Source: Spirochaetaceae bacterium (GTDB lineage: Bacteria > Spirochaetota > Spirochaetia > Treponematales > Breznakiellaceae). From it: 15,290 nt of DNA. Within the stretch, counting starts at the first letter, position 1. Every line of letters starts with the position of its first letter. A program made the translations under genes and the position numbers. Below the pieces are notes generated by a model. The model did no database searches. It was given only the letters and a program-made list of their open reading frames with translations, and was not told the origin of the DNA. Location of the stretch: positions 1 through 15,290 of the forward strand of contig JAITGJ010000216.1 in the NCBI GenBank assembly GCA_031280705.1. Direction: 5' to 3'. Of the stretch, positions 14,113 to 15,290 are shown in pieces.

Positions 14113-14580
14113 CTACAGGGTTATTTCCATCCGGCTTGTTCTTGTCTGCATGCCAAGATGTTCATAAAAACCCGCCGCGTTTTTGTTAAACGCCCACACG
14201 CTTAATTCCATCCGGTTGATTCCTTCGGCTTTTGCGTATGCCGCCGCCCATTCAAACAGCTTTTTCCCGGTACCCCTGTTTTGCCGGTTTTTATCAACAC
14301 ACAAATCTTCTATCTCGATATATTCCATATCGCTCAAAACCGGGTGATCCGTTATGCGCTTTTTTTGAAGCACACAAAATCCGGCGAGGGCGTCCTGTTC
14401 TTCCGCGACAAAGATACGGCAGTCTTTATCCGCAAGGCGCTTTTTGAAATCCGCGGGGCCAAGCGGCATCTTTTCCCGGCCGATTATGTCGGGCCGCGCG
14501 CGGTAATGCAGGTCAAAGACCTGTTTCTCAAGCGCCGTGATTCCGTCAAAGTCAGAAATAACCGCCGTCCGTATATTCAT
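14113..14580 (-). CDS. GNAT-family N-acetyltransferase
   Basis: This 155-residue protein transfers acetyl from acetyl-CoA to an amine, substrate unknown. It has the GNAT order: an N-terminal IRTAVISDFDGITALEKQVF, the beta4 strand YIEIEDLCVDKNRQ (87-100), and the CoA-binding loop QNRGTGKKLFE (100-110) matching Q/R-x-x-G-x-G/A. The C-terminal NKNAAGFYEHLGM (132-144) is the family's usual end. The ATG at 14580 has AAAGCGGGG upstream. The insertion sequence begins about 85 nt upstream and is transcribed divergently, so it may have displaced the native promoter of this gene. Protein or small-molecule acetylation cannot be told apart from the sequence. Confidence 0.93.
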   Translation of the reverse strand: MNIRTAVISDFDGITALEKQVFDLHYRARPDIIGREKMPLGPADFKKRLADKDCRIFVAEEQDALAGFCVLQKKRITDHPVLSDMEYIEIEDLCVDKNRQNRGTGKKLFEWAAAYAKAEGINRMELSVWAFNKNAAGFYEHLGMQTRTSRMEITL

Positions 14581-14664
14581 GTGTTTGCCCCGCTTTCCGG
14601 TAAAAAAGCCCCGGATATTGTATAACGCGGCGTTTTACCGGTCAATGGACAACGCGCCGCTATG

Positions 14665-15290
14665 CAGGGCTAGCGCACTATATAACCACTGAACAAAAAG
14701 TGAGTATAATCGAAGTCAGCCAATACCTATCCGGGAGGGGAGTATGGAAGACCGGAGATTACCGCCGCTGATGGAGTATTTCTCAGCGGTGCAAGACCCG
14801 AGGCGGGAGACCAAGAACAAGAAGTACCCGCTGATAGAGGTCATCGTGATAGCGTTTTTGGCGGTGATAAGCGGGGCGGACGGCTGGGAATCGATAGAGC
14901 GCTACGGGGTCATGCGGAAGAAGTGGCTGTGCAAGTTTCTGGCTCTGGAGGAAGGCATACCCAAGCATGACGTATACCGGCGGGTGCTGGGGGCGATACG
15001 GAGCGAACTGCTGGAATCGTGCTTTATGAACTGGGTACGGGACATCAAACGGGACATAAAGGGGGAAGTGATAGCGATAGACGGGAAGACGATGAGGGGG
15101 ATGGCGACAAACAGCCGTTTCAAGGCGGGGACGGAGGCGAAATCAATACACATGGTAAGCGCGTGGGCAACGGAGAACCAACTGGTGTTCGCCCAGGTGC
15201 AGACGGAAGCGAAAAGCAACGAAATCACCGCTATCCCGGTGCTGCTGGAGCAGATAGCGATAGCGGGGTGTATAATAACGATAGACGCGA
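14665..15290 (+). mobile_element. ISAs1-family insertion sequence, left part
   Basis: The left end probably begins at CAGGGC (14665), a start typical of ISAs1-group inverted repeats, followed by TAGCGCACTATATAACC. A -10-like TATAAT lies at 14705-14710, upstream of the transposase. The right end and the target duplication are outside the window. If the boundary is right, the bases just before 14665 (CGCCGCTATG or part of it) should recur after the right end. The family call rests on the transposase; the exact boundary is inferred. Confidence 0.75.
14744..15290 (+). CDS. ISAs1-family DDE transposase, cut by the window edge
   Basis: The frame is open to the edge and gives 182 complete residues of a protein usually about 370 long. 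The N-terminal PLMEYFSAVQDPRRETKNKKYPL and the HDVYRRVL segment match the H-repeat-associated/ISAs1 transposases. IAIDGKTMRG (Asp113) carries the first catalytic Asp. IHMVSAWA, the SNEITAIPVLLEQ segment and GCIITIDA (Asp181) follow in family order, the last giving the second Asp. The third acidic residue is off-window. GGAGG (14734-14738) stands 5 nt before the ATG. Codon use differs from the neighbours: isoleucine is almost always ATA, whereas the other genes favour ATC and ATT, a sign of recent acquisition. No frameshift is seen so far. Confidence 0.95.
   Translation, partial: MEDRRLPPLMEYFSAVQDPRRETKNKKYPLIEVIVIAFLAVISGADGWESIERYGVMRKKWLCKFLALEEGIPKHDVYRRVLGAIRSELLESCFMNWVRDIKRDIKGEVIAIDGKTMRGMATNSRFKAGTEAKSIHMVSAWATENQLVFAQVQTEAKSNEITAIPVLLEQIAIAGCIITIDA

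Overview
The window is a GC-rich, densely coded bacterial chromosome segment. Lipoproteins with relaxed lipoboxes, a spirochaete-style GpsA, a lineage-type cytidylate-kinase-like protein and several low-complexity spirochaete-like proteins suggest a member of the Spirochaetota, probably a Treponema relative. That assignment is inferred from protein resemblance; no rRNA or other marker is present to fix it.

Layout, left to right. A very large secreted lipoprotein built of repeated beta-rich modules (160-3633, +) converges on ffh, the SRP GTPase (3691-5043, -). Upstream of ffh on the same strand is gpsA, glycerol-3-phosphate dehydrogenase (5147-6241, -). The 430-base gap after gpsA holds a strong candidate for an undescribed small structured RNA (about 6459-6600, +). 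It has a -10 box, an 11-bp closing helix around a branched interior, and a textbook intrinsic terminator whose loop matches the anti-Shine-Dalgarno tail of 16S rRNA. Downstream is a small DUF2314 lipoprotein (6674-7216, +). It converges on a two-gene minus-strand cluster: a protein with the motif pattern of archaeo-eukaryotic primases (7295-8197) and a NUDIX hydrolase (8302-8916). Divergent from these is a cytidylate-kinase-like protein with a degenerate P-loop and a BON-like C-terminus (8990-9811, +).

Next come a trehalase/GH63-like glycosidase that seems to lack its general acid (10064-11488, -), a divergent 555-aa protein of unknown function (11728-13395, +), and a HAD-type 5'(3')-deoxyribonucleotidase (13426-14034, +) that probably shares its operon. 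A GNAT acetyltransferase (14113-14580, -) follows. The window ends inside an ISAs1-family insertion sequence (from about 14665), whose transposase runs off the right edge.

Two non-coding themes stand out. First, a palindrome, AGCACTGATTTAT...ATAAATCAGTGCT, occurs exactly at the stop codons of gpsA and the glycosidase gene and supplies both TAG stops; a single arm of it lies in front of the primase-like gene beside a 14-bp tandem repeat. Second, all three convergent gene junctions carry GC-rich hairpins without a U-tract, in contrast to the U-rich terminator of the candidate RNA. Many genes here are housekeeping (SRP targeting, phospholipid precursor, nucleotide clean-up); the accessory signals are the candidate RNA, the palindrome family, the primase-like gene and the IS.
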